NCBI GenBank assembly: GCA_046349215.1
Contig: JAXMCV010000001.1
Location: 434,001-498,000, forward strand
From: JAJXWB01 sp046349215
GTDB lineage: Bacteria > Pseudomonadota > Alphaproteobacteria > Rhizobiales > Beijerinckiaceae
Length of the DNA: 64,000 nucleotides
Reading direction: 5' to 3'
A model generated the notes under the pieces. The model did not search any database. It was not told where the DNA came from and worked only from the letters and a program-made list of their open reading frames with translations. Both the position numbers and the translations under genes were made by a program. Shown here piece after piece: positions 1 to 9,245 of the stretch (positions are counted from its first letter, which is position 1; each line of letters begins with the position of its first letter).

Positions 1-268
1 AAACCGCGGGGAATCGTGCTCCCTCCACCACCGCCCGGCCCCGGTGGCTCCTCGCCATCGCCACCGCCGCCGGCTCCACCAGCCGCCGCGCGCGGCGGCG
101 CCTGAGCGCCCCCGCCACCGCCTGTTCTGCCCGCCGCTACAGCCTGCGGCCTATCGGCGAAGAGGCCGTAGGGATCGACGCGGTTGAGCGGATCGTTGCC
201 GACATAGGCATAGAGATTCGTCCCCGCCACGTAGCCAGTCGGATCCGGCCGCAGGATTCCCACCCAAG
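1..268 (-). pseudogene. Orphan RHS tip (core end plus hinge), cut by window edge
   Basis: Read leftward, this stretch translates without a stop into the end of an RHS core (DPTGYVAGTNLYAYVG, then NDPLNRVDPYGLF). A Gly/Pro/Ala-rich hinge follows, and then GSTIPRG runs off the window. It parallels the end of the complete rhs gene at about 2144 to 2372, but nothing upstream of about 268 resembles an RHS repeat and there is no convincing start. The arrangement, a displaced core end downstream of a full rhs gene on the same strand, is that of the orphan rhs-CT modules known from polymorphic toxin loci. Its toxin tip would lie outside the window. Silent tip reservoir is an inference. Confidence 0.72.
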
Positions 269-597
269 GGGCCGATCTATCTAAACTATTGAGTCTGCTA
301 CGTATTGAACGCTTTGAGCACAGTCCAGTGCTACACCGAGGTGACACGATCGGCAAGCCTAAACGCAGACGAGCGGGGGCCTTACCAAGACCCGTTGCCC
401 AATGTGCTAGAAGCCAATCCTGCGTTTCGGCCCGAGATCTGCGAGGCGCATCCCCTCCCCTGCGTCGTCAGGTTTCAGACGGTCGCGCTGCGCTGACGCA
501 ACGGTCGCGACCGCCAATTCGAGAATGAGACGAGCGGACAAAGCCTTGCAGCGCCAAGCGCACTTCGGGTCACACCTCGGGTTGCAAGTCAAGGCCG
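269..597. other. Gene-free stretch, nothing recognised
   Basis: The 329 bases between the orphan RHS tip and the EF-Tu-like gene hold only short overlapping frames with no recognisable protein. It may be decayed rhs-tip or immunity DNA. No clear promoter or hairpin was seen. Confidence 0.4.
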
Positions 598-900
598 CTA
601 ATCAGCGATCACTTTCTCGACGACACCATCAGCGATTTCCCCCAGCTCCCACAACTTAAACTGGCTACCGACCTTCAAACGGGATTTCAATAATTCAGGG
701 AACAGTAGCGTGATCGGCACCGTCGCCGTAATGCCAGGAGCAATTGCTCCGATCTCCTCTAGGTGCAGTCCGCAGTCGAACTTTTCGCCTTCAAATTCGA
801 GCGGACAACGAAAGATGCGTGGCGGCGTAGGGCCTTTCCGCCCCCCCTGTTCGGAGGGGTAGAAGTGAACGACGGCGATGATGTCGGGTCCGCGTCTCAT
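598..900 (-). CDS. Small EF-Tu domain III-like protein, possible immunity protein
   Basis: This 100-residue protein follows the pattern of the third (C-terminal) beta-barrel of elongation factor Tu. It has a FYPSEQGGRKGPTP stretch like the EEGGRHTPF segment of EF-Tu. Later come PGITATVPITLLFP and then GSQFKLWELGEIADGVVEKV, matching the PGDN...REGGRTVGAGVV part. There is no GTPase domain, so it cannot deliver aminoacyl-tRNA. It lies downstream of an rhs gene and its immunity candidate, close to an orphan rhs tip, so an immunity role is plausible but unproven. The ATG at 900 has no strong Shine-Dalgarno, so it may be a stranded module. Confidence 0.6.
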   Translation of the reverse strand: MRRGPDIIAVVHFYPSEQGGRKGPTPPRIFRCPLEFEGEKFDCGLHLEEIGAIAPGITATVPITLLFPELLKSRLKVGSQFKLWELGEIADGVVEKVIAD

Positions 901-1334
901 TCATTATGGCCCAGCGAGTAACGGCACGTAGTTGAGTAGGTTCGCGCGACTTAGCAGCCGCAAAAGTTATGTCGGAACCGTAACCGTCGATATTCCACGA
1001 TCGACCGTTGCTTGCATGATGGGATCGACTGCGCTCGTCCGGATCGAAGTTTGCACCACAGTGTATGAGCCTTGAGACGATGACATCGAGCACCCTTTCC
1101 ATGAAACTGCCGCCTATCAATTCAAATCGCCGCGCTCTGCATGCGTTTCATGTCTGGGCAGCCTCAGCCGACGAGCCGTCGCGATCACCGATGACCAAGG
1201 AGCGGCTCCTCAACAATTTGAGGACCATGGGTGCTTGCCGTAGTCCACGACAATGTAGCGGCATTGAGATTGATTCCGGCCGGTACGGTTCGCGTTGACG
1301 CCAGAATTTGATAGATTCATGGGCACCTAGCCGT
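901..1334. other. Gene-free stretch, probable decayed toxin/immunity DNA
   Basis: This 434-base stretch lies between two small genes of the rhs tail region. Several frames of 70 to 110 codons overlap on the minus strand, but none has a recognisable domain, a good ribosome site or a neighbour-like layout. I read it as remnants of earlier rhs tips or immunity genes. Confidence 0.35.
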
Positions 1335-1742
1335 TCATGCCTGACTTTCTGAAGTCGGCGCGAGTGGATTGAAATTGACGCAGACAATTTCGAAGCAGGG
1401 TCCATCATCGAAGCAGATGGCAAAATGCTTCAATGAAGGCGGCGTTTTTTTCGATTTCGTGTAGTACACTGTCGAGACTTTGACTATTTCACTGAGCCAC
1501 TCAGTTTCGCCCAAGTCGACCAATTTGCCATACGTCGCATTGATCATCTCTACGTTCAATGCAGCTAAATAGGTGCATTTATACGCTTCGACGCCATCGA
1601 ACAGGAGGCTCTCTTTTTTGTCCCCGGTTTCGACCTCAATATAGAAAGATAACTCACATTGTCGCCTCGGAAGTGCCTTGAAGTTTGGGCCTCTCGTGAT
1701 CGCCGTCGGGGGGACAGGCATTTTCCATTCTGCGTCAGCCAT
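1335..1742 (-). CDS. Putative immunity protein of the first RHS toxin
   Basis: This 135-residue soluble protein has no signal peptide or membrane segment and no family I recognise. Its ATG lies only 3 bases after the TAA of the 2,113-residue RHS gene on the same strand. That tight coupling is typical of immunity genes behind polymorphic toxins. The role is inferred from position, size and cytoplasmic character. It is unlike the small genes behind the other two RHS proteins, as expected for tip-specific partners. Confidence 0.55.
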   Translation of the reverse strand: MADAEWKMPVPPTAITRGPNFKALPRRQCELSFYIEVETGDKKESLLFDGVEAYKCTYLAALNVEMINATYGKLVDLGETEWLSEIVKVSTVYYTKSKKTPPSLKHFAICFDDGPCFEIVCVNFNPLAPTSESQA

Positions 1743-1745
1743 ATT

Positions 1746-4700
1746 TTAAGGCTCCGGACGCGGGATAGTCCCCGCACCAATAAGGGTGCTGGCATTTGAT
1801 CCAGATCCCGTAACCCGTAACGTATCGGTTCCAATCGGTGTGAGCCGATTCTGTGCAAGCCGCGCTGCCAAATTGGCCTCGGCCTCTGCATTGCCTGCCA
1901 TGTCGATCAAAATCCACTCGCTTTTGGGAATCCCCGCCTGCATCAAAGCAAGAGACGATCGGGTATTGACGATCAAATTTCGAATTATTTGAATTGGAAC
2001 ATCACGGACTGTGAGTGACCCGGCCCTTAGCTGAGAGGCGATGCCGCTTATCGCTTGACCATAGAATGCTCCCGCGCTGTTGAACCATGGACTCGCGGTC
2101 GTTTGCGAGAATGCTAGACTACCTGCTACTCCGACGCCTGTAACACCGCCCGGCCCCGGCGGCTCCTCGCCATCGCCGCCGGCTCCGCCGGCCGCCGCTC
2201 GCGGCGGCGCTTGGGCGCCTCCGCCACCGCCGGTCCCGCCCGCCGCAGCAGCCTGTGGGCTATCGGAGAAGAGGCCGTAGGGATCGACGCGGTTGAGCGG
2301 ATCGTTGTCAACGTAGGTGTAGAGGTTTGTCCCCGCCAGATATCCGGTCGGATCCGGCTGCAGGAATCGGCCCCAGCCGGGCGCGTATGTGCGCGCCCGG
2401 TAATAATAGAGCCCCGATGGCTGCGAGGCAGAGGCGAGGGTCTCCGGATCGAGGCGGCGTCCCGTGTAGCGGTAGCCGCCGGCGGTCAGAGCCGGGTTCT
2501 CGCCGAACGGTTGATAGCCGAATTTGGTCAGCGTCCCGCTAGCCGCGTCGAGTGCGCCGGCGATCGAGCCGACGATGTCGGGTATCAGCGTCGCGCGCGT
2601 CGACGCCGCGACGTTCATCTGATTCAGGACCGCATCGGGACCGAGCGCAAAAGCGTACCAGGCCTGCAGCGCGCCAGCTCCATTGTATTCGAGAACCTCG
2701 CGGTTATCGGCGTCCGTCGTGTAGTAGGTTGTCGTCGACCCGACGGTCTTCGTCTTGCGCCGCCCCTGCGCGTCATAGGCGTAGGCTGCGACCGTCGTGA
2801 CGGGCGAAGCGCAGGTTCCGGCGCTGAGGATTGACGTCAGCCGGCTCTCGACGTCGTAGCAATAGGTCAGCGTCCCGTCGAAGGTCAGGTTGCCGTTACC
2901 GTCGTAGGTCGGACTGGCCGAGCCAATCGCAGTATATTGATTGAGATTGTTGGCGGCGTAGGGGGTAGAGGCGGCCGTGGTCGGGTAGTTCCACCAGCTC
3001 TTGTCGGTCGCGCTCTGCCCGATCCTGCGATTGTTAGCGTCGTAGACGTTGCCGAACGTAGCGCTCGTCGACGCCGCGGGAGCGGTCTGCGCCGTCGCCG
3101 GGCTCCACAACACGCCGATCAGCGCATTGCGCGCGTCATAGGTGTAATTTGCGGAATAGGTCGCCGGCGCCGCCGGCGCGGCGACCGCCGGGCCGTTGTC
3201 CCGGACCCCGATCAGATGGCCCGCCAGATCGTAGGCGTAGCTGATCAGATAGTTCGACGAGGTCCCGCCACAGGCGACCGGGCTCGTCGCCCAGACCTTC
3301 GTACACCGGCGGTTGAGCGTGTCGTAGCCGAACGCGATCGTGTCGCCGCGACGCGTCCGGCGTGTCAAAAGGTTCGAGGCAGCATCATAGGTAAAATTCT
3401 GCGCGCTACCGTCGGGATAGGTCGTTGCCGACAGCCGATCGAAGCCGTCGTAGGCAAAATTTGTGGTGTCGGAAACCGTATTGCTTCGGGCGACGCTCAA
3501 GCTCGCGATCAGGCTGTCGGCCGTATAGCCGATCCGCCAGAGCGGATTGGCTTGAATGCGTGGGGTCGAGAGCGAGGCAGGTCGGCTCAGCGCGTCGTAG
3601 CCGAAGTCCGTGACGTTTCCGACCGGGTCGATCGTCTGGCTCAGGCGGTCAACGCTGTCATATGCGTAGCGTGTCACCGCGCCCTTGGCGTCGGTCGTGG
3701 TCGCGATCTTGCCGGTCGGCGTGTAGCTTGCTGCGAACGCGCGCAGGAATTGCCCATTCGACGATTGCTGGGCCTGCAACAGGCTGCCGTTGGCGTCGTA
3801 GGCGTACGACGTCGTCAACGCTCCGCCGACGCCCGGCGGCGAAATGGCGTTCGTCAGGCGTCGGTTCGCGTCCCATGACGTGGTTGTGGTGTTGCGGTTC
3901 GGGTCCGTCGTGGCCACAACGTTTCCGAAGGGGTCATACGACCACGAAGTGGTTTGGTTGAGCCGACCATAGTCGCGAACTTGCGCCGTGAGATCGCCCA
4001 GAGCGTCGTAGGTGAACGCGGTGACCGAGCCCAGCGGATCGATGGCGCTCACAACGCGCCCGCTGGAGTCATAGGCGAACCGGCTCGTCGCGTTGACATG
4101 CGGGCTTGCGCCCGCATCTGCCACGATCTGCGTCAGGTTGCCGGACCTGTCATAGGCGAAGGTTGTCAGGAGCCCGAGCGGATCAGTCGCCGTGTGCACA
4201 GCCTCGAAATTCGGTAGCGACCCGACCGGACTCGTATAGGTAAAATACTGCGTGAGAGGGCTCAGCGGGGAGCCGCTCGACGGCGTTGCGGTGATGCTGA
4301 GTGGATTTGAATTGGCATTGTAGGCGAAAGAACGGCGCCACCCTGTGGGGTAAGTGACGCTAGCAACCCGGTCCAGCCCGTCATAAGTGAAGCTCGTCAG
4401 GTTGCCGGCCCCGGCATTGACGCCCGCGCTTCCCAGCCCGTCGATCATGGCCAGCGTCCGCCCGCGCGACGTAAAATAGCTGACCCAGAGGGTGCCGGCG
4501 GGATCGGTAGTCTCAGCCCGGCTTCCCGCGATGCGGAGCGTCGTCGTGGCGCCATTGGCGTTTGTTTGGCTTTTCGGTCGCCCGAGCGTGTCGTAGGCGA
4601 TCGACAAAAACGGCCATCGCGAATTGACCGGGTAAAATATCTGCGAAAGCTGTCCGGGGGCGGCATAGGCGAAAGTCGTCGCCTGACCCAGCGGATCGAC

Positions 4701-7700
4701 GACGCCGGTCAGTTCGCCATTGGCGTTGTAAGCGTAGGTCGCCGTGCGCGGGGTTGACCCGGTATTGTCGTTGACGACGGTCAGCTGATTGTTCGCGTAT
4801 GTGAGATTCAATTGCCGCCGCGAGGTGCCGCATGTTGGCTCGCAGATCGACTGAAGCTGCCCGGAATTGTTGTAGGTTAAGCCAACCTTTGCGCCGGCGG
4901 CGTTTGCCCAGGCCGAAATCTTTCCGGGGGCAGTTGCCGATGCGCCGTTGAAATTGAGCGTGACGCCACCGCCGCTGTGATAGGCGTAACCGTTCGTCGC
5001 ATCGCCATTCAAGACCGCGGCCGAACCGATCGGCGCGTTGTATGCGCCGTTGGTCAGCGACGTAAATCGCTCGATGCTGCCAGGCCGTGTGACCGACACG
5101 ACGTTGCCGGTCAGTTGCTCCATCAGCCATTTCTCGACCTGGGCGGCGATGATGAGCCGTTCGGTCGGTTTAGCCGTGTTCGTCTGGAGGTTCAGAATGT
5201 CCTGCAGCACATAAAGAGCCGCGATCGACGCCGCGCCGCTGACCGGCGAATTGTCTCCCATGCCCTCGAAGCCGTCGCTGTCCGGCCAAGCGGTCATGTC
5301 GAAATTGTGCATCCAGCCGCTGCCGAGCAGCGAGCTGTTGCGGCCGGTCTGCGCCAGCGCCGAATCGAATGTGCGCACGAACGACAGGGTGTCCGGGAAT
5401 GCGCCGCTGCCCACCGACAGGTCTCGATGCGTATAGGTGTAACTGCCAACGACGATGTCGATCGGATCGGCAGCAGTCTGATGCGATTGCGCTGACCCGC
5501 CGCTCAACAGAGTGGGGTTCGAATTGAGGTCCGAAACTGCGGATTGCGCGGACTGCGATGGCGGCACGTACTGCGACCCTAAGAGTACGCCCGTCTGATT
5601 GTTGCGGATCTGCGTGGGCGTCACAACGCTAGCCGGCTCTCCGCCGCTGAGCCCACCAGAAATAATGCTGCCGATAGCCGTGACGTTACCGCTAGCGTCG
5701 TAGAGGAGTTGCTGGTACCCGGCCCCGGTCCACGATCCCGTGGAAGACGAGACCGTGATCGCTCCGTTCGACGGAGCGACGACGCGCGTTTTGCTGGCAA
5801 TCGCGCTGCACCCGACGCCCGGTGTGTAGCCGACAAGCGAGTCGATCCGCGCGAGATCGGCCGCAACATATGTCGTCGCGAGCGTTGGCCTGATCGACGC
5901 CACATAATAGCTGCAATTGTCGCCGGAAATCCCGGGATCGTTGATTGAGAATATCGGGCCGGATTGGCTCCACAGATCGAGCAACTTGACGGTCGATACC
6001 GCCGTAGCACCTGGCTGGGTCTGCTCGATGGCGCCGGATTCCAGAATGCTCAAAACGCCAGCCGCTACGGCGAACGCGCTGGACTCGAGTGAGGTCGGTT
6101 CAATAGACAACGACGGGCGCCCCACTCTTTGAACGACGCTGACGACGTTCTGAGGCAAGTCGACAAAGGGCCCCTGCGCGCTGCCGGCAACCCCTTTCAT
6201 GCCGATGATGCCGACCGCATGAAAATACGTGGTCGTTACCCCGGAGATTTCCGAAATGCGCTGCTGCGCGCGGGTGAACTCGGCGAGCCAAGTATACCCG
6301 ATCATCGCCAGTCCCTCGCCGAGAACCGGTTCCGCGTTCGGATTGTTCGGGTTTTGCGCAGCATTCTGTTGAAGAAGTAGGCGATGCTTCTCGATCATGC
6401 CGCGATTGCTGCCGCCCCAGGCCGTTCCAACCACAAACACCGCGCCAGGGGCGGGCGTTACGCGGATGTTGTCGACGCTGGGACCGACGATCGACAGCGC
6501 GACGCTGGTGTTGGTCGTCGTCGCATTATTTGAGATCGTGATCGTCTGCGTCGAATTGTTGACCTGCGTTATCACGGAGCCGGCGGGAATGCCCGTTCCG
6601 ATCACGTACATGCCGGGCGACAAAGAGCAGGCGACACCAGACAAATTCGAGATGGTGGGGCTACCGCTGCTTGTGTTTCCTGTCGCGCCTTCCGAGATCG
6701 GGAGACTCACGCACGGGAGGGTCGGGTGATCGATCGCCGTGCGGATCGTGAGCTGGGAAGAGGGCGGAACCGCACCCGTCGCCATGACCTGCGTAACGCC
6801 GTCGAGAAGGAGGCTCGGGACGTTGGTCGTCGCATCGAAGACGACGCTCAGCCGGTGACCGTAAATGCTCGACGAATATAATGTCTGAGGGGTGGCGAGC
6901 TGCGTGAACGCGGTTCCGGTATTGTAGCCAAGCGTCAGAGTGAGGGTCGTACGCAGCGAGTTCAGATTGGATAGCGATGCGGTGGGCATACCGCTCAGGT
7001 TTGGAGAGCATGTTCCCGTACCTAGAAAAATGATATTGCATAATATGGTCTGCCCCCAGAGGGTCGGACCGGACGTTGGAGGGGTATAGAAGGGCAGGCG
7101 GTTGATCGTCGCCCCGCCGATAATGTCGTTCGTCGTCGCACTCGGGTCGTTCGCTTTTACGTAGGCAATGAGATTGTTCGCGTAGGTCGTGAGATTCTGT
7201 CGAACACTCGCGCGATTAATTCCCGATACTTGCGGCGTGCCGATGCCCGACGCGCCGCTTTCGGCGGCGTTCAAGAAGCTACCCTGGGCATATTGAAGCG
7301 CCGAAGAACCGAGATTGGCGATTTGCGCCACCCGAGAGTAGCCATACCAATCTTGGAACGTCTTGCTCGCCGGCTCAAACTGATAGGCGCCGCCACCGTT
7401 TGGAATCGGAACGCTGACCCACACCCATGGAATATCCGCTCCGAAAACCGTTTCATCGGGATTGGGGTAGATGCAGAGAATTGGCGATCCTGGCGTATAC
7501 TGCGAACAATCCGTCCCAGTCCCTACGGGAAAACCATTTGCTTCTAAGACAGCTTCTACGTCCGTTTCATTCGTGCTGATCCCGAGCCAATTGCTCAACT
7601 GGACGGCAGAAAGAAAGATCGTTCCGATCTCGTACTGCGGGCTGTAGCAGGACTGCTGCAGCAGAACATACATCAACTCCGCCTGATCAACGGGGGCGCC

Positions 7701-8087
7701 CGCTCCGTCGATCAGAGTTCCATATGAACCTTTGAAGCTGCCATAGATGGGCAAGGTCTGGATATTGTTGTGGACGTACTCGTAGATGAGGTCGGGGTTC
7801 CAGTCCAAGGCGCGCGCGAGTTCAACGATCTCCTTGGGCGCGGGCGGAGGAGTGCACGACAGGACTGTCCGTTTGACGAATGGCGCCGCCCCGAAGGACG
7901 CTTTGGAAACAGCCGCCGGTTTCGGTGGAAGAGCGACGCCGGGCCGCACAGGCTGGACCGAAAGCGGTCTCGCTGTCGGCTGGGCCATCGTCAGGTTTGG
8001 AGGTATGGTCGTCTGCGCGCCCACCGAATTGGTGACGATGCAACCCGCCGCGAAAGCTAAAGCGAGAATTGTCGTCAATTTCCACAA
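1746..8087 (-). CDS. Secreted RHS/YD-repeat polymorphic toxin with transglutaminase-like N-terminal domain (copy 1)
   Basis: About 2,113 residues. I chose the TTG at 8087 because it follows GTGAGGGCG and gives a signal peptide ending SVGAQ, like the two sister proteins. GTG 8339 and ATG 8291 in the same frame are alternatives and would shorten the gap to the upstream gene. Residues about 90 to 240 resemble a transglutaminase fold, but Pro132 stands at the cysteine position. At about 460 to 530 a Gly/Thr/Ser-rich beta module is inserted. Then come a DUF6531-like start (DPIDIVVGSYTY), many YD repeats and the RHS core ending DPYGL at about 1935. The last 175 residues hold a Gly/Pro hinge and a tip with VNTRSSLALMQAG, similar to the tip of copy 3. 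No PAAR domain is present. An immunity candidate follows after 3 bases. Confidence 0.85.
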   Translation of the reverse strand: MWKLTTILALAFAAGCIVTNSVGAQTTIPPNLTMAQPTARPLSVQPVRPGVALPPKPAAVSKASFGAAPFVKRTVLSCTPPPAPKEIVELARALDWNPDLIYEYVHNNIQTLPIYGSFKGSYGTLIDGAGAPVDQAELMYVLLQQSCYSPQYEIGTIFLSAVQLSNWLGISTNETDVEAVLEANGFPVGTGTDCSQYTPGSPILCIYPNPDETVFGADIPWVWVSVPIPNGGGAYQFEPASKTFQDWYGYSRVAQIANLGSSALQYAQGSFLNAAESGASGIGTPQVSGINRASVRQNLTTYANNLIAYVKANDPSATTNDIIGGATINRLPFYTPPTSGPTLWGQTILCNIIFLGTGTCSPNLSGMPTASLSNLNSLRTTLTLTLGYNTGTAFTQLATPQTLYSSSIYGHRLSVVFDATTNVPSLLLDGVTQVMATGAVPPSSQLTIRTAIDHPTLPCVSLPISEGATGNTSSGSPTISNLSGVACSLSPGMYVIGTGIPAGSVITQVNNSTQTITISNNATTTNTSVALSIVGPSVDNIRVTPAPGAVFVVGTAWGGSNRGMIEKHRLLLQQNAAQNPNNPNAEPVLGEGLAMIGYTWLAEFTRAQQRISEISGVTTTYFHAVGIIGMKGVAGSAQGPFVDLPQNVVSVVQRVGRPSLSIEPTSLESSAFAVAAGVLSILESGAIEQTQPGATAVSTVKLLDLWSQSGPIFSINDPGISGDNCSYYVASIRPTLATTYVAADLARIDSLVGYTPGVGCSAIASKTRVVAPSNGAITVSSSTGSWTGAGYQQLLYDASGNVTAIGSIISGGLSGGEPASVVTPTQIRNNQTGVLLGSQYVPPSQSAQSAVSDLNSNPTLLSGGSAQSHQTAADPIDIVVGSYTYTHRDLSVGSGAFPDTLSFVRTFDSALAQTGRNSSLLGSGWMHNFDMTAWPDSDGFEGMGDNSPVSGAASIAALYVLQDILNLQTNTAKPTERLIIAAQVEKWLMEQLTGNVVSVTRPGSIERFTSLTNGAYNAPIGSAAVLNGDATNGYAYHSGGGVTLNFNGASATAPGKISAWANAAGAKVGLTYNNSGQLQSICEPTCGTSRRQLNLTYANNQLTVVNDNTGSTPRTATYAYNANGELTGVVDPLGQATTFAYAAPGQLSQIFYPVNSRWPFLSIAYDTLGRPKSQTNANGATTTLRIAGSRAETTDPAGTLWVSYFTSRGRTLAMIDGLGSAGVNAGAGNLTSFTYDGLDRVASVTYPTGWRRSFAYNANSNPLSITATPSSGSPLSPLTQYFTYTSPVGSLPNFEAVHTATDPLGLLTTFAYDRSGNLTQIVADAGASPHVNATSRFAYDSSGRVVSAIDPLGSVTAFTYDALGDLTAQVRDYGRLNQTTSWSYDPFGNVVATTDPNRNTTTTSWDANRRLTNAISPPGVGGALTTSYAYDANGSLLQAQQSSNGQFLRAFAASYTPTGKIATTTDAKGAVTRYAYDSVDRLSQTIDPVGNVTDFGYDALSRPASLSTPRIQANPLWRIGYTADSLIASLSVARSNTVSDTTNFAYDGFDRLSATTYPDGSAQNFTYDAASNLLTRRTRRGDTIAFGYDTLNRRCTKVWATSPVACGGTSSNYLISYAYDLAGHLIGVRDNGPAVAAPAAPATYSANYTYDARNALIGVLWSPATAQTAPAASTSATFGNVYDANNRRIGQSATDKSWWNYPTTAASTPYAANNLNQYTAIGSASPTYDGNGNLTFDGTLTYCYDVESRLTSILSAGTCASPVTTVAAYAYDAQGRRKTKTVGSTTTYYTTDADNREVLEYNGAGALQAWYAFALGPDAVLNQMNVAASTRATLIPDIVGSIAGALDAASGTLTKFGYQPFGENPALTAGGYRYTGRRLDPETLASASQPSGLYYYRARTYAPGWGRFLQPDPTGYLAGTNLYTYVDNDPLNRVDPYGLFSDSPQAAAAGGTGGGGGAQAPPRAAAGGAGGDGEEPPGPGGVTGVGVAGSLAFSQTTASPWFNSAGAFYGQAISGIASQLRAGSLTVRDVPIQIIRNLIVNTRSSLALMQAGIPKSEWILIDMAGNAEAEANLAARLAQNRLTPIGTDTLRVTGSGSNASTLIGAGTIPRPEP

Positions 8088-8376
8088 TACCGCGACGCCC
8101 TCACGATCATCTGGCTCGGCGCGAAAGTGGGGGCCAGTAAGCGCAGCTTCGCGATGGATCTGAAAGCGCGAGCAATCTCCCGTGCGCGTCACCACGTCGA
8201 CAATGAATTTCCGTGGACGCATAAACGTCGAAAACCCCGCGACAAACGACCCGAGGACGAAGCGGAAGCCGATATTTAACGCCGTTCTCATGCTACGGCC
8301 GCCTCTCAAGTCAAACAGCTGCGCGTCGCTTGATTCCACAATTTGCCGGGAACCCTAGGCCGATCTGCGGCCGCAA

Positions 8377-8667
8377 TCACCAAAGTGCGGCACCCCAACA
8401 ATTTGACGAACAGGGATTGCTCGTCGCGCTCCACGTCAATGTCGTCGTGTTGACGTTGATCACCTGTTGGGTGCGATTGCCGTTGGCGTCATAAGAATAA
8501 ATGACAATGATCCCGGTATCATAACTGGCCGTCGTCACCCGCCCAAGCGCGTCATAAGTGTATGAGACAGAGCCATTCGCGGCGCGGCAATCCGGCGCGA
8601 CAAACAGCATAAGCGAAAGGACAAGATAAATCGCGCTTTGACGCGCGAACGTTCCGACGTGTGCCAT
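8377..8667 (-). CDS. Secreted mini-YD protein (single RHS repeat), copy 1
   Basis: This 96-residue protein starts at ATG 8667 and has a signal peptide (hydrophobic YLVLSLMLFVA, cleavage near CRAA). One pair of YD motifs follows (SYTYDALGRVTTASYDTG, then YSYDANGNRTQ). The tail is rich in Ser, Asn, Cys and Trp. It lies upstream of the first RHS giant on the same strand. Proteins of the same layout precede the other two giants at 10493 and 17691, so the pairing is conserved three times here. Function unknown; export and association with the large RHS protein are inferred. Confidence 0.7.
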   Translation of the reverse strand: MAHVGTFARQSAIYLVLSLMLFVAPDCRAANGSVSYTYDALGRVTTASYDTGIIVIYSYDANGNRTQQVINVNTTTLTWSATSNPCSSNCWGAALW

Positions 8668-9245
8668 GTTGCACCCGCTGATCCACAATCTGGAGCTCTT
8701 CGCTCAACGATCACTCGTGATCCTGCGCCAGTCCCGTTCACTTCGCAATAGAAAGGAGAGCAAATTATGGCGCATCGGATGATGTCTGTCGTAAGGCCGC
8801 ACGTCAGGCCCACGTCGGCCATGCGTCGCAGGATCGGGTCGCGCCGAATTTTGATATATTTTTCTCAATGTTGAGCGAACATCGCTGCGAACTTTTTGAA
8901 ATTGCGACCCGTTGCAACCGTGTCCATCCATCTCTTGCACGCGATGCGCAGCGTCCAACAATGCGCGAACCGCAATTTTCTGACGTCACAGCGTCACGCG
9001 ATTCATTTTTGATCTTTGAAAGCGAGCGCAGATGCGCTACTCTGAAAACGTTGTGAGGACACGATGAATTGTGTCCATGGGTCGTCTTTGATGCTGCGAA
9101 TGCCCGCAGTTTTTTGACGAATGCAATCAAGATCAACGATACGAGCGAAGGCTCGCGACCGACGTGATTTCAATTGCGCTCTATATTTTTCATGCGGCCG
9201 ATGCGCTCTGAACGGTTCTGTCATCCTCCTTGCTAGAGGTGCGTC
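8668..9245. other. Divergent intergenic region between two secreted-protein units
   Basis: These 578 bases separate the leftward mini-YD/RHS unit from the rightward phage-fibre-like gene, so both promoters should lie here. The middle is AT-richer than its surroundings. I see a small CTCAATGTTGAG palindrome at 8864 to 8875. Short frames on both strands show no recognisable protein. Confidence 0.4.

Noticed and set aside
8868..9136. Short frames on both strands in the divergent intergenic region
   Set aside because: No ribosome site, no domain, and biased composition; better seen as promoter DNA.
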